From positions 1,560,023 to 1,624,022 of the forward strand of contig NZ_QUNH01000001.1 of the NCBI RefSeq assembly GCF_003387355.1: a stretch of 64,000 nt of DNA, given 5' to 3'. The DNA comes from Winogradskyella sediminis. Its GTDB lineage: Bacteria; Bacteroidota; Bacteroidia; Flavobacteriales; Flavobacteriaceae. The translations under genes and the position numbers were made by a program. Positions 38,505 through 46,707 of the stretch are shown here, piece by piece; positions within the stretch are counted from its first letter, which is position 1; every line of letters starts with the position of its first letter. The notes below the pieces were generated by a model. That model did no database searches, was not told where the DNA came from, and was given only the letters and a program-made list of their open reading frames with translations.

Positions 38505-40283
38505 ATGCCAACACCTTCTAGTAGATACCTCAGAACCGCTTTTGTCGCAGGTCTTTTTGTAATTCTATGTATAGGAGGATATACCTATCAGCATATTAGC
38601 GAACTCTCTAAAGCCTCAGAAGTTGTAAAAGATAATTACTCGCTGAGAAGTGAATTAGAGCTAGTTATTTCTAACCTTAAAGATGCCGAAATAGGGCATA
38701 GAGGCTTTTTATTAACTCACGATTCGCTTTTTCTTACTCCATATGAAGAGAGTCTGCAAAAAATATCTAATAACCTTGAAAAGTTAGACACATTAATTGT
38801 TCCTAATAGTAAACAGGTAGACAAACTAAAGGACTTAAATAGTGATATTCAAAAACGTTTTGAAAATTTTAGCAAATCTTTTGCGCGAGTTAATGATAGT
38901 GAAGTATTAACCAAGGATTTATTGTATTTATTACATGAAGGTGAAATACAAATGGATACTATTCGTTCCGATATATCCGAAATGTTAGACTTAGAACAGC
39001 GTCTTTTAGTTCAAAACCAAGAAATTAGTCAAGGCAAAATAGGCCTCACGCCTTTGTTGTTTTACGGTTTATTAATTGTAACCTTAGTTATTCTGCTCTT
39101 GGCTTATATAAAAATGACCACAGATTTAAAAGCTTTAAAGGAGAGTAATACCGAATTAGAAATTTTTGAAAAACTTACAAAGCAATCCGAAATTGTTAGT
39201 AATACTAGTACTTGGGTTTGGTATATTGAAGAGGATGAATTTGAATTCTCGGATAACTTGTATCGCCTATTGGGTGAAGAACCGCAAAGCTTTGAGCCTA
39301 CCTTAATTAACTTTTATAAATTTGTACACGAAGAAGACCTCACCAACTTAGGGCACCGTGTTAACCTAATGATGAAGGAAGGTGAATTGCCATTCACAAG
39401 TTTTAGAGTGGTGCATAAGGATGGCACTATAAAACACCTAAAGGCCTACTCAAAGTTGATGGATGAAACCGATGGTGAGAAGAAGATATTTGGTGTTACT
39501 GTCGATGCTACCAATGAAGTTGAAAACTACCGAATTATTGAACAGCGCAACCAAGAGTTAGAACGCACCAATAAAGAACTATCTGCGTTTAACTATGTGG
39601 CAAGTCATGATTTACAAGAGCCTTTGCGAAAAATTCAGACGTTTATGTCGCGATTAGAAGCCAAGGAAAAAGATCGTATTTCGGAAAGTGGTCAAATTTA
39701 TATTCAACGTATGAAGTCTGCATCTGCCAGAATGCGTATGCTTATTGAAGATTTGTTGCAGTATTCTAGAACTAATACTTCAGAAAAAGAATATTTAAAA
39801 ACAAATATGAATCTACTATTAGAGCATGCCAAGACAGAGCTCATAGATAGTATAGAAGAAAAGAGAGCTAAAATTATATGTGATGATTTACCGACGATGG
39901 AGGTAATCTCATTTCAAATTCAGCAATTGTTCATCAATATTATAAGCAACTCTTTAAAGTATAGTAAAGAAGATGTGCCTCCTATAATAGAAATTACGCA
40001 TGAAGAAGTGCTATCTAGAAATGTAAAACAGATTCAAAATTCACTATACAAATACCATCATAAAATAACATTTAAAGACAATGGTATTGGTTTTGAGCAA
40101 CCGTATGCCGAAAAAATATTTTTACTCTTTAATAGGTTACATGGCAAATCAGAGTATTCTGGTACAGGTATCGGATTGGCCATTTGTAAAAAGATTGTTG
40201 AAAACCATAAAGGTGTTATTATCGCTGAAGGTGAGCCTAATAAAGGCGCTACATTTATTATTTATTTGCCATTCTTAAAGTAG
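38505..40283 (+). CDS. CHASE3-PAS sensor histidine kinase
   Basis: The product has 592 residues. Transmembrane helices at about 10-30 and 180-203 enclose a CHASE3 sensor (DAEIGHRGFLLTHD). A PAS fold follows at about 220-340 (STWVWYIEEDEFEFSDNLY). Then come the dimerisation/phospho-acceptor helix with the H-box FNYVASHDLQEPLRKI and the ATPase domain (NIISNSLKYS, DNGIGF, GTGIGLAICKKIVE). It should phosphorylate the receiver protein encoded upstream. The signal is unknown. Confidence 0.92.
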   Translation: MPTPSSRYLRTAFVAGLFVILCIGGYTYQHISELSKASEVVKDNYSLRSELELVISNLKDAEIGHRGFLLTHDSLFLTPYEESLQKISNNLEKLDTLIVPNSKQVDKLKDLNSDIQKRFENFSKSFARVNDSEVLTKDLLYLLHEGEIQMDTIRSDISEMLDLEQRLLVQNQEISQGKIGLTPLLFYGLLIVTLVILLLAYIKMTTDLKALKESNTELEIFEKLTKQSEIVSNTSTWVWYIEEDEFEFSDNLYRLLGEEPQSFEPTLINFYKFVHEEDLTNLGHRVNLMMKEGELPFTSFRVVHKDGTIKHLKAYSKLMDETDGEKKIFGVTVDATNEVENYRIIEQRNQELERTNKELSAFNYVASHDLQEPLRKIQTFMSRLEAKEKDRISESGQIYIQRMKSASARMRMLIEDLLQYSRTNTSEKEYLKTNMNLLLEHAKTELIDSIEEKRAKIICDDLPTMEVISFQIQQLFINIISNSLKYSKEDVPPIIEITHEEVLSRNVKQIQNSLYKYHHKITFKDNGIGFEQPYAEKIFLLFNRLHGKSEYSGTGIGLAICKKIVENHKGVIIAEGEPNKGATFIIYLPFLK

Positions 40284-40325
40284 TTAATTTTTACTCTTAC
40301 TTAAAATAATATAAACATTTCTGGT

Positions 40326-40369
40326 AATTGTATAACATCTTCTATATCTAATTCTACATATTTGTTACA
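40326..40369. promoter_or_regulatory. TGTATAACAT motif pair upstream of the lmo0937-like gene
   Basis: AATTGTATAACAT at 40326-40338 is identical to 13 bases at 40819-40831 upstream of the next small ORF. TTTGTTACA at 40361-40369 is the inverse of TGTAACAAA at 40803-40811. They are candidate binding sites shared by the two small genes. Confidence 0.4.
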
Positions 40370-40467
40370 GTTTTTACTCCGCATGTTATTCTTGCTCTAA
40401 CTTTTAAAAACTGTTTTAGTAAATTTCTAAATTGAGTTAAAGCCCTTATATTAAATTAATTCCTACA

Positions 40468-40608
40468 ATGAAGACTTTTCTTTATGTTTTTTTGGTACTT
40501 ATAATTATCCTCTGGGCCATAGGATTCTTTGTGTATGCTTTATCTGCAGTTATTCATTTATTGTTGGTATTAGCAGTTATACTCCTTATAATGCTTAACA
40601 GAAAATAG
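40468..40608 (+). CDS. lmo0937-family small membrane protein
   Basis: This 46-residue gene starts at the ATG at 40468. The protein is nearly all hydrophobic, with the pattern VLIIILWAIGFFVYALSAVI and a basic LNRK end. This matches the short lmo0937-type membrane proteins, which have two transmembrane helices and are often stress-linked. It lies after the histidine kinase gene with its own upstream motifs and a TAAATTTC near-promoter at 40420. The function is unknown. Confidence 0.75.
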   Translation: MKTFLYVFLVLIIILWAIGFFVYALSAVIHLLLVLAVILLIMLNRK

Positions 40609-40767
40609 GTCTTGCTGCTTCTTATTTCTAAAGAAGACTATAATACCCTTTCCTTAGTTACCTTTTTAATTTTCAAGTTCTACATCTTATTAATGCTTCT
40701 AACTATAATATGTATAGCCATTAGTTAATAGTGATTAATGAGCACTGTGTATGTAGCTAACTCCTTC

Positions 40768-40830
40768 TATTTTAGGGGTTGTTTAACAATATTTCGGAAT
40801 TATGTAACAAAAGAAAGGAATTGTATAACA
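40768..40830. repeat. Three 21-bp-period direct repeats, candidate AraC-type operator
   Basis: Three 21-base units (40768-40788, 40789-40809, 40810-40830) share GG-R-R-T-T-R-T-N-TAACA in their last 14 bases. A spacing of exactly 21 bp is two helical turns, the spacing of AraC-family half-sites. The block ends 60 bases before the small ORF at 40890. AraC-family genes lie on both sides. Confidence 0.45.
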
Positions 40831-40889
40831 TGCTAAGCCTAAAGAGGTCGTTACTTTGTATCAAGAAAATTAACCTAATCAATTATACC

Positions 40890-41030
40890 ATGAAAATATC
40901 AACTAAACATTTACAAAAGCAATTTTCAAGAGTTGGAAGAATTTTTCCAAAAAACAAATTTAAAGTTGCGAGTTCAGAAATAGGATATTCAAAATTGAAT
41001 ACTATGGAAAGCGCCAAAAAGACCATTTAA
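40890..41030 (+). CDS. Small basic protein, unknown
   Basis: This is a 46-residue frame from the ATG at 40890 (MKISTKHLQKQFSRVGRIF) ending in MESAKKTI. It is strongly basic, with no membrane segment. A longer frame from 40779 would run through the repeat block and is less likely. Coding is supported only by position: it is preceded by regulatory repeats and a TTACTTTG near-promoter at 40851, and by a 32-base leader. It could also be a leader peptide. Confidence 0.4.
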   Translation: MKISTKHLQKQFSRVGRIFPKNKFKVASSEIGYSKLNTMESAKKTI

Positions 41031-41117
41031 GTTAACCACTTATAGCGTTACAGCCTTAACAAGCTTACCTATTAGAACTTATATAATTTATACTGTCTAA
41101 CCAAAAATTCAATAATC

Positions 41118-42134
41118 ATGAAAACTATAGAAATTAAAGCCAACAATCTTCAAACAATGTTTAATACATTAAAGAATACCATTGGAGGATCTTACACTAC
41201 GCAGCTTAATGAAGGAGAACTTTATATTGATAATGGACTAGGAAAAGGATTCATTAGAGGCATTGAATTAGAAAGAGATACCATTTTTGTAGAATTTGAT
41301 ATAAAATTCAAAGAAGATGTAAAGTTCAATATTAAAAGTCCACAACGTGCTGTAGCTAACTTCTTATACTGTACGGAAGGTAAACTATCTCATGCCTTTG
41401 TAAATTCAAATGATTATAAAACGATTGAAACCTTTCAAACTGGGATATCTGCAAATATAACCACCAATGAAAATCACATATGCTTTTATAAAGATATCTA
41501 TGTAAACGCAACGATTATTTCAGTAAACACATCTAAAACAAGTTCTAGAGAACATCCAATTAACAAAATGGTGTCTGAAATTTTTATTCAAAACAATAAA
41601 AAAGACTACAGTTATATCGGATCTTATAACTTAAAAATAGCAGATCATATTAAGCAATTGAAAGCCATTAAACAAAGTGGTGTTGTAAGAACATTATTAA
41701 TTCAAGGTATGGTAAATGTAATCTTAGCAAGAGAAATTGAACAACATTCATTTGATCTTAAGAGCTCTCAAAACCCAACAGGTTCGCTTACAGGTTTTGA
41801 ACTGAAACAAATAAAGGAACTGTCGGATTATATCAACAATTTTCCAGAAACTAACTTAAGCGTTATAGAGCTAGCGGCTAAGATTTCTATTAGTCCAGCT
41901 AAAGTGCAAGAAGGATTTAAGTTAATGCACGGTAAGACTTTAAATAATTACATTAGATATGTACGCGTTAAAAAGTCAGAAGAGCTTATTAAGAATACAG
42001 ATTTAAATATTTCGGAAATAGTGTATTCTCTCGGATTCTCAAGCAGAAGTTATTTTTCTAAAATTTTTAAGGAACAATATAAATGCTCACCAATTGAGTA
42101 TAAACAAAACATTAAGTTAGCTGCAACAGCATAA
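41118..42134 (+). CDS. AraC-family transcription regulator
   Basis: The product has 338 residues. The N-terminal 220 or so residues form a beta-rich cupin-like sensing region (LNEGELYIDNGLGKGFIRGI) typical of Bacteroidetes AraC regulators that lack a named ligand domain. The C-terminal AraC domain (about 235-335) has two helix-turn-helix motifs (LSVIELAAKISISPAKVQEG and LNISEIVYSLGFSSRSYFSK). It may act on the 21-bp repeats upstream. A strong terminator follows. Confidence 0.9.
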   Translation: MKTIEIKANNLQTMFNTLKNTIGGSYTTQLNEGELYIDNGLGKGFIRGIELERDTIFVEFDIKFKEDVKFNIKSPQRAVANFLYCTEGKLSHAFVNSNDYKTIETFQTGISANITTNENHICFYKDIYVNATIISVNTSKTSSREHPINKMVSEIFIQNNKKDYSYIGSYNLKIADHIKQLKAIKQSGVVRTLLIQGMVNVILAREIEQHSFDLKSSQNPTGSLTGFELKQIKELSDYINNFPETNLSVIELAAKISISPAKVQEGFKLMHGKTLNNYIRYVRVKKSEELIKNTDLNISEIVYSLGFSSRSYFSKIFKEQYKCSPIEYKQNIKLAATA

Positions 42135-42157
42135 TATATATGTTAGATTATTTTCAG

Positions 42158-42199
42158 GAGGTTGTTAGAATATTTCATTAATATTTTAACAACCTCTTT
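42158..42199 (+). terminator. Terminator after the AraC gene
   Basis: GAGGTTGTTAGAATAT (42158-42173) pairs with ATATTTTAACAACCTC (42181-42196) with one G-T pair and a seven-base loop. Confidence 0.8.
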
Positions 42200-42259
42200 A
42201 ACGTTGTAATGGGGCGTAAATTTCCTGAAGGGTTGCAATGAAATTCCTATTTTTGATTT

Positions 42260-42718
42260 ATGAATGACAATTTTACAAACGAATTCTTTGGTATAGGAAT
42301 TCAGAATGGGAAAACCCCAGAAAATCTTGGTGTGCTTTGGCGATCTGCTCAGAATCTCGGAGCGAGTTTTATTTTTACTATAGGTAACAGATACGCTAAG
42401 CAGGCTTGTGACACGCATAATGCTGTAAAGTCAATGCCATATTTTCATTATGATACGTTTGAAGAATTCTTTAATAACTTGCCAAAAGGTGCACGTCTTG
42501 TGGGAGTAGAATTAACGGAAGATGCTGTACCCTTAGAAACCTTTAATCATCCGAGACGATGTGTCTATTTGTTGGGAGCAGAGGACCACGGTTTGTCTAA
42601 TTTGGCCATTGAAAAAAGCCATTTTTTAATAAAGTTTAAATCACAATTAAGTCTCAATGTCGCTGTAGCAGGAAGTATTGTAATGTACGATAGAGGTATT
42701 GCTAAACCAAGAATATAA
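42260..42718 (+). CDS. SpoU/TrmH-family RNA 2'-O-methyltransferase
   Basis: The product has 152 residues, a minimal SPOUT fold without an N-terminal extension. The three SpoU motifs are present: NLGVLWRSAQNLGA, LLGAEDHGLS and SLNVAVAGSIVMYD. The last two form the trefoil knot that binds S-adenosylmethionine. The target (a tRNA or rRNA position) cannot be set from sequence. It is convergent with rho across a bidirectional terminator. Confidence 0.9.
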   Translation: MNDNFTNEFFGIGIQNGKTPENLGVLWRSAQNLGASFIFTIGNRYAKQACDTHNAVKSMPYFHYDTFEEFFNNLPKGARLVGVELTEDAVPLETFNHPRRCVYLLGAEDHGLSNLAIEKSHFLIKFKSQLSLNVAVAGSIVMYDRGIAKPRI

Positions 42719-42738
42719 TTCCTTTAAAAATTAGGCAT

Positions 42739-42774
42739 AAAAAAACCTTGAATTATTAATTCAAGGTTTTTTTT
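42739..42774. terminator. Bidirectional terminator between spoU-like gene and rho
   Basis: CCTTGAATTA (42746-42755) pairs with TAATTCAAGG (42757-42766), flanked by A7 on the left and T8 on the right, so it can work on both strands. Confidence 0.9.
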
Positions 42775-42794
42775 ATAATACATTTTAATAGGGT

Positions 42795-44462
42795 TTAACC
42801 ATTCATAGAAATTAAAAATTCTTCATTATTTCTAGTTTGTTTAAAACGGTCATTGATGAATTCCATAGCTTCAACCGGATTCATATCTGCTAGATATTTA
42901 CGCATTACCCACATTCTTTGTATGGTTGTTGCATCTAGTAAAATATCATCACGTCTGGTACTTGATGACGTTAAATCGATAGCAGGGAAAATACGACGGT
43001 TAGAAATCTTACGATCTAACTGAAGCTCCATGTTACCTGTTCCTTTAAATTCTTCAAAGATTACTTCATCCATTTTAGAACCTGTTTCTGTTAAAGCTGT
43101 AGCAATGATTGTTAAAGAACCACCATTTTCAATGTTACGTGCAGCACCAAAGAAACGTTTTGGTTTGTGTAGTGCATTGGCATCAACACCACCAGAAAGA
43201 ATCTTACCAGAAGCGGGTTGTACCGAGTTATAAGCTCTTGCCAAACGTGTAATGGAATCTAAAAGAATTACAACATCGTGGCCACATTCTACCAACCGCT
43301 TTGCTTTTTCTAAAACGATATTAGCAATTTTTACGTGCTCGTGTGCTTCTTTATCAAACGTAGATGCAATGACTTCACCACGAACGTTACGTTGCATATC
43401 TGTAACTTCTTCAGGACGTTCGTCAATTAACAAGATCATTTGATACACTTCAGGATGGTTTGCTGCAATAGCATTTGCAACATCCTTAAGTAACATCGTT
43501 TTACCTGTTTTTGGTTGCGATACAATCATACCACGTTGTCCTTTCCCTATTGGCGCAAACAGATCCATAATACGCGTAGAAATTGTTGCTTGCTTTTCAG
43601 CAATATTAAATTTCTCTTGCGGAAATAAAGGTGTTAAATGTTCAAAAGCCACTCTGTCTCTAACTACATTAGGACTCTGTCCATTAATTTTACTCACTTT
43701 AATTAAAGGGAAATATTTTTCACCTTCTTTTGGCGGACGCACATTTCCTAAAACGGTATCACCAACTTTTAATCCAAATAATCTAATTTGCGATTGCGAG
43801 ACATAAATATCATCTGGTGATGATAAGTAATTATAATCCGATGATCTTAAAAATCCATAACCATCTTGCATAATGTCTAAAACACCTTCACTTTCAATAA
43901 TAGCATCGAATTCAAAATCGGGTTCGCGGTAGCGATTTCTGCTATCCTTGTTACCGTTATTTTTGTTGCCATCTTTAGAACGCTGCTGTCTGTTGTCTTT
44001 GTTTTGACGTCTATTGTCGTCTTTACGCGGATTAGGACGTTTTTGTTCTTGTGGTTTATTGTTAGGTTTATCGTTAGTAGGTTTTTCTACTTTAGATTTT
44101 GTGTCTTGTGTCTTGCGCTCCTGAGGTTTGCGAGTATTGGTTTTCTTCTGCTCCTGAGGCTTGGCTTTAGTATCAGCTTGTTTATCTGTAGACTCTGCTG
44201 GTTTTTGCTCTTTATTGTCCTTAGGTTTTTGTTGAATCCTAGCCCGTTTTTTAACAGGTTTAGTGTCCTGTTGCTTTGGTGAAGATGTAGTTTCAGTTGC
44301 TACCTTAGTGTCTACCGCATCTGGATTTGCAGCTTGGTAATCTAAAATTTGATATACCAAGTCTAATTTTTTTTGTGTACGGTATTTAGGTACATTTAGT
44401 TGTTTCGCTATTTCCTGTAATTCAGGAAGTTTTTTAGCTTTTAACTGAGAAATTTCAAACAT
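42795..44462 (-). CDS. rho: Transcription termination factor Rho
   Basis: Rho is the hexameric RNA-dependent ATPase that ends transcription. The product has 555 residues. A Rho-N helical domain covers about residues 5-42. A low-complexity segment of K, Q, N, R and P follows (about 55-180). Next is a cold-shock-like RNA-binding domain ([15 protein letters not shown], about 193-260) and the ATPase with Walker A SQPKTGKT (315-322) and [14 protein letters not shown]. The disordered insert is common in Bacteroidetes and high-GC Gram-positive Rho proteins, where it has been linked to RNA binding or condensation. The gene is monocistronic. Confidence 0.96.
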   Translation of the reverse strand: MFEISQLKAKKLPELQEIAKQLNVPKYRTQKKLDLVYQILDYQAANPDAVDTKVATETTSSPKQQDTKPVKKRARIQQKPKDNKEQKPAESTDKQADTKAKPQEQKKTNTRKPQERKTQDTKSKVEKPTNDKPNNKPQEQKRPNPRKDDNRRQNKDNRQQRSKDGNKNNGNKDSRNRYREPDFEFDAIIESEGVLDIMQDGYGFLRSSDYNYLSSPDDIYVSQSQIRLFGLKVGDTVLGNVRPPKEGEKYFPLIKVSKINGQSPNVVRDRVAFEHLTPLFPQEKFNIAEKQATISTRIMDLFAPIGKGQRGMIVSQPKTGKTMLLKDVANAIAANHPEVYQMILLIDERPEEVTDMQRNVRGEVIASTFDKEAHEHVKIANIVLEKAKRLVECGHDVVILLDSITRLARAYNSVQPASGKILSGGVDANALHKPKRFFGAARNIENGGSLTIIATALTETGSKMDEVIFEEFKGTGNMELQLDRKISNRRIFPAIDLTSSSTRRDDILLDATTIQRMWVMRKYLADMNPVEAMEFINDRFKQTRNNEEFLISMNG

Positions 44463-44648
44463 TCTGTATGTTGTATATGTATTATAATTTTGATATTATT
44501 AATTCAATGTTTTCTAAATGAAATAAAAAGAAAAAAAGTGAGATTAATTTGGAAGATTAGAAGGATGCAACTCAGTACGTTACTTCTTTCTATTGCAATA
44601 ATACGATTTTATTTTAAAATAATTTCTATCTTTTTAAAAATAAACTCC

Positions 44649-44656
44649 TAATTTTG
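44649..44656 (+). promoter_or_regulatory. -7 element of the DUF4293 gene
   Basis: TAATTTTG exactly matches TAnnTTTG, 22 bases before the ATG. Confidence 0.45.
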
Positions 44657-44678
44657 CATAGCTTTTAGAGTAAAAGAT

Positions 44679-45089
44679 ATGATTCAACGCATTCAAACCT
44701 TGTATTTATTTTTAGCTGCTGTTATTTCGGCGGGTTTAATATTTGTGTTTCATTTGTGGACAAACAATGAAGGTGTTAAAATTTATGCCCTAGATAATTA
44801 TTTATATTTAGGTCTGTTTTTAGGCTCAGCTTTGTTATCTTTGATATCAATATTTAGATTTAATAATAGGAAATCTCAATTTGTTTTGGGACGACTCAAT
44901 ATAATATTAAACTTTATTTTACTAGGAATCTTTGTATATCAATCTCTAAACTTATCTGGAGAAATTAACGTTTCTGAGAAAGGTATTGGGGTTCTTCTTC
45001 CTGTTTTTTCTATTGTGTGTTTGGTCTTGGCTAACAAGGCTATTAAAAAGGATGAAGATCTTGTAAAATCTGTAGATCGATTACGATAG
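44679..45089 (+). CDS. DUF4293 membrane protein
   Basis: The product has 136 residues with four transmembrane helices at about 7-27, 42-60, 72-90 and 102-120. The start MIQRIQTLYLFLAAV is the conserved N-terminus of the Bacteroidetes DUF4293 family, often found beside rho as here. The function is unknown. It is divergent from rho and ends before a strong terminator. Confidence 0.88.
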   Translation: MIQRIQTLYLFLAAVISAGLIFVFHLWTNNEGVKIYALDNYLYLGLFLGSALLSLISIFRFNNRKSQFVLGRLNIILNFILLGIFVYQSLNLSGEINVSEKGIGVLLPVFSIVCLVLANKAIKKDEDLVKSVDRLR

Positions 45090-45116
45090 ACCTAAAATCT
45101 TAGTAGTATTAGTGTG

Positions 45117-45150
45117 AAAAACCCAGACGCTGCCGTCTGGGTTTTTTTTA
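45117..45150 (+). terminator. Terminator after the DUF4293 gene
   Basis: AACCCAGACG and CGTCTGGGTT form a stem (about 45119-45143) with a four-base loop, followed by a run of T. Confidence 0.9.
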
Positions 45151-45326
45151 TCATTTCTTTTTGTAAAAATAGATTCGTTTTTTTTATCGTTTTAGATTTT
45201 TATTGAAGACCATAAATGCCTTCCTTCAAATTAAAACACATCACTACTGATACTTATTGGAATGGTATTAATTATTTAAGAATTAGTAGATGGTGTTAAA
45301 TGCTCTAAAATTAGTGTATTGACAAA

Positions 45327-45821
45327 TTACCGAGTTTCAAATTCAATGACCTCTAAATCCTTAATATTTTTACCATCAATTTTAAAACGAAGCATTGTTC
45401 TTACCTTATGAAATCCGTGTTTACCTGCTGCTCCTGGATTCATATGTATAAGGTTAAGTTTTTTATCTGGCATTACTTTTAAGATGTGAGAATGTCCTGT
45501 GATGAAAATATCTGGCGGATTGGCAACTAAAGCTTCTTTCACTTTAATATTGTATTTAGGAGGATAACCACCAATATGCGTTATCCAAACATCAACGCTT
45601 TCGCACATAAATCGATGATGCAATGGGAATTCTGCTCGGGCTTTAGCGTCATCAATGTTGCCATACACGGCTTTTAATGGTTTTAATTTTTGTATGCTAT
45701 CCGTAACTATTAAGTCACCAATATCACCAGCATGCCAAACTTCATCGGCCTGCTTTACATGCTTTAAAATGGCATCGTCGATGTAACTATGAGTATCAGA
45801 TAATAGGAGTATTTTTTTCAT
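45327..45821 (-). CDS. YfcE/MJ0936-type metallophosphoesterase
   Basis: The product has 164 residues. The calcineurin-like metal motifs are LLLSDTHSY (residue 5), HAGDIGD, YGNIDD and FITGHSH, and the closing MNPGAAG is typical of the YfcE-like phosphodiesterase group. It would hydrolyse phosphodiester or phosphomonoester bonds in the cytosol using two metals. It is divergent from truA. Confidence 0.9.
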   Translation of the reverse strand: MKKILLLSDTHSYIDDAILKHVKQADEVWHAGDIGDLIVTDSIQKLKPLKAVYGNIDDAKARAEFPLHHRFMCESVDVWITHIGGYPPKYNIKVKEALVANPPDIFITGHSHILKVMPDKKLNLIHMNPGAAGKHGFHKVRTMLRFKIDGKNIKDLEVIEFETR

Positions 45822-45888
45822 ATAGATGTAATGGAAAATAGCTAAAGTAGACCTTTATATTTTAGGATTTCTTTAGCAACTAAAACAG

Positions 45889-45896
45889 TAACTTTG
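45889..45896 (+). promoter_or_regulatory. -7 element of the truA promoter
   Basis: TAACTTTG exactly matches TAnnTTTG, 25 bases before the TTG start. Confidence 0.5.
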
Positions 45897-45921
45897 CACT
45901 TTAACAAAAGTAAGATTTCTA

Positions 45922-46671
45922 TTGCGATTTTTTATTGAACTTTCATATAATGGTAAAGCTTATCATGGTTGGCAAAATCAGCCCAATGCTATTTCTGTAC
46001 AAGAAGTATTAGAAAAAGCGCTTTCAACTCTATTAAATACTGATATCGCTATAATGGGAGCAGGTAGAACAGATGCTGGCGTACATGCGTCGCAAATGTT
46101 TGCGCATTTTGATTACGACGGTGATTTTAAGTCCATAGATATTGTGTATAAACTCAATTCTTTTCTGCCAAAAGATATTGCGGTGGCAGATGTGTTTAAA
46201 GTTCAATCAGATATACATGCTAGATTTCATGCTACCGAGCGAACGTACCATTATAAAATTTCTACATCAAAAAATGTATTTGATTATGATTTTGCTTATC
46301 AGGTGCAATTACCTATTGATGTAGAAGCTATGAATGAGGCTTGCAAAATATTATTTAAGTATAAAGATTTTCAATGTTTTTCTAAGAGTAATACAGATGT
46401 AAAGACGTATAATTGTGATATTAAAGAAGCATATTGGACAAAGCAAAACGAGCAACTTATATTTACTATTACCGCAGATCGGTTTTTAAGAAATATGGTT
46501 AGGGCCATTGTGGGTACAATGCTTAATGTCGGTTTAGGAAAAATGAAACCCGAAACATTACATGCTATAATTGCATCAAAGAACAGAAGTGAAGCTGGGT
46601 TTTCTGTGCCTGCACATGGATTGTATTTAGTGAAAATTGTATATCCTGAAACGATTAGAGTACATAGTTAA
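45922..46671 (+). CDS. truA: tRNA pseudouridine synthase A
   Basis: TruA makes pseudouridine at positions 38-40 of tRNA anticodon arms. The product has 249 residues. The catalytic aspartate is Asp51 in GAGRTDAGVHA. RFLRNMVRAIVGTML is the conserved C-terminal motif. The start codon is TTG: residue 1 is followed by RFFIELSYNG, the usual N-terminus, and there is no in-frame ATG upstream. It lies 36 bases before an ABC exporter gene on the same strand. Confidence 0.94.
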   Translation: MRFFIELSYNGKAYHGWQNQPNAISVQEVLEKALSTLLNTDIAIMGAGRTDAGVHASQMFAHFDYDGDFKSIDIVYKLNSFLPKDIAVADVFKVQSDIHARFHATERTYHYKISTSKNVFDYDFAYQVQLPIDVEAMNEACKILFKYKDFQCFSKSNTDVKTYNCDIKEAYWTKQNEQLIFTITADRFLRNMVRAIVGTMLNVGLGKMKPETLHAIIASKNRSEAGFSVPAHGLYLVKIVYPETIRVHS

Positions 46672-46707
46672 ATTGAAAGTCGTTTTCAATACCATTGGAG
46701 AATAGTT

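Noticed and set aside
40779..40889. Extended N-terminus of the small ORF from 40779
   Set aside because: It would be translated through the 21-bp repeats and the likely promoter. The internal ATG at 40890 is more sensible.
40284..41117. Possible riboswitch or small RNA in the intergenic region with two small ORFs
   Set aside because: No conserved aptamer motif or strong terminator is seen. The repeats fit protein binding better.
43030..44282. Plus-strand open frames inside rho
   Set aside because: They are antisense shadows of a strongly conserved gene, with compositions that mirror the rho codons.
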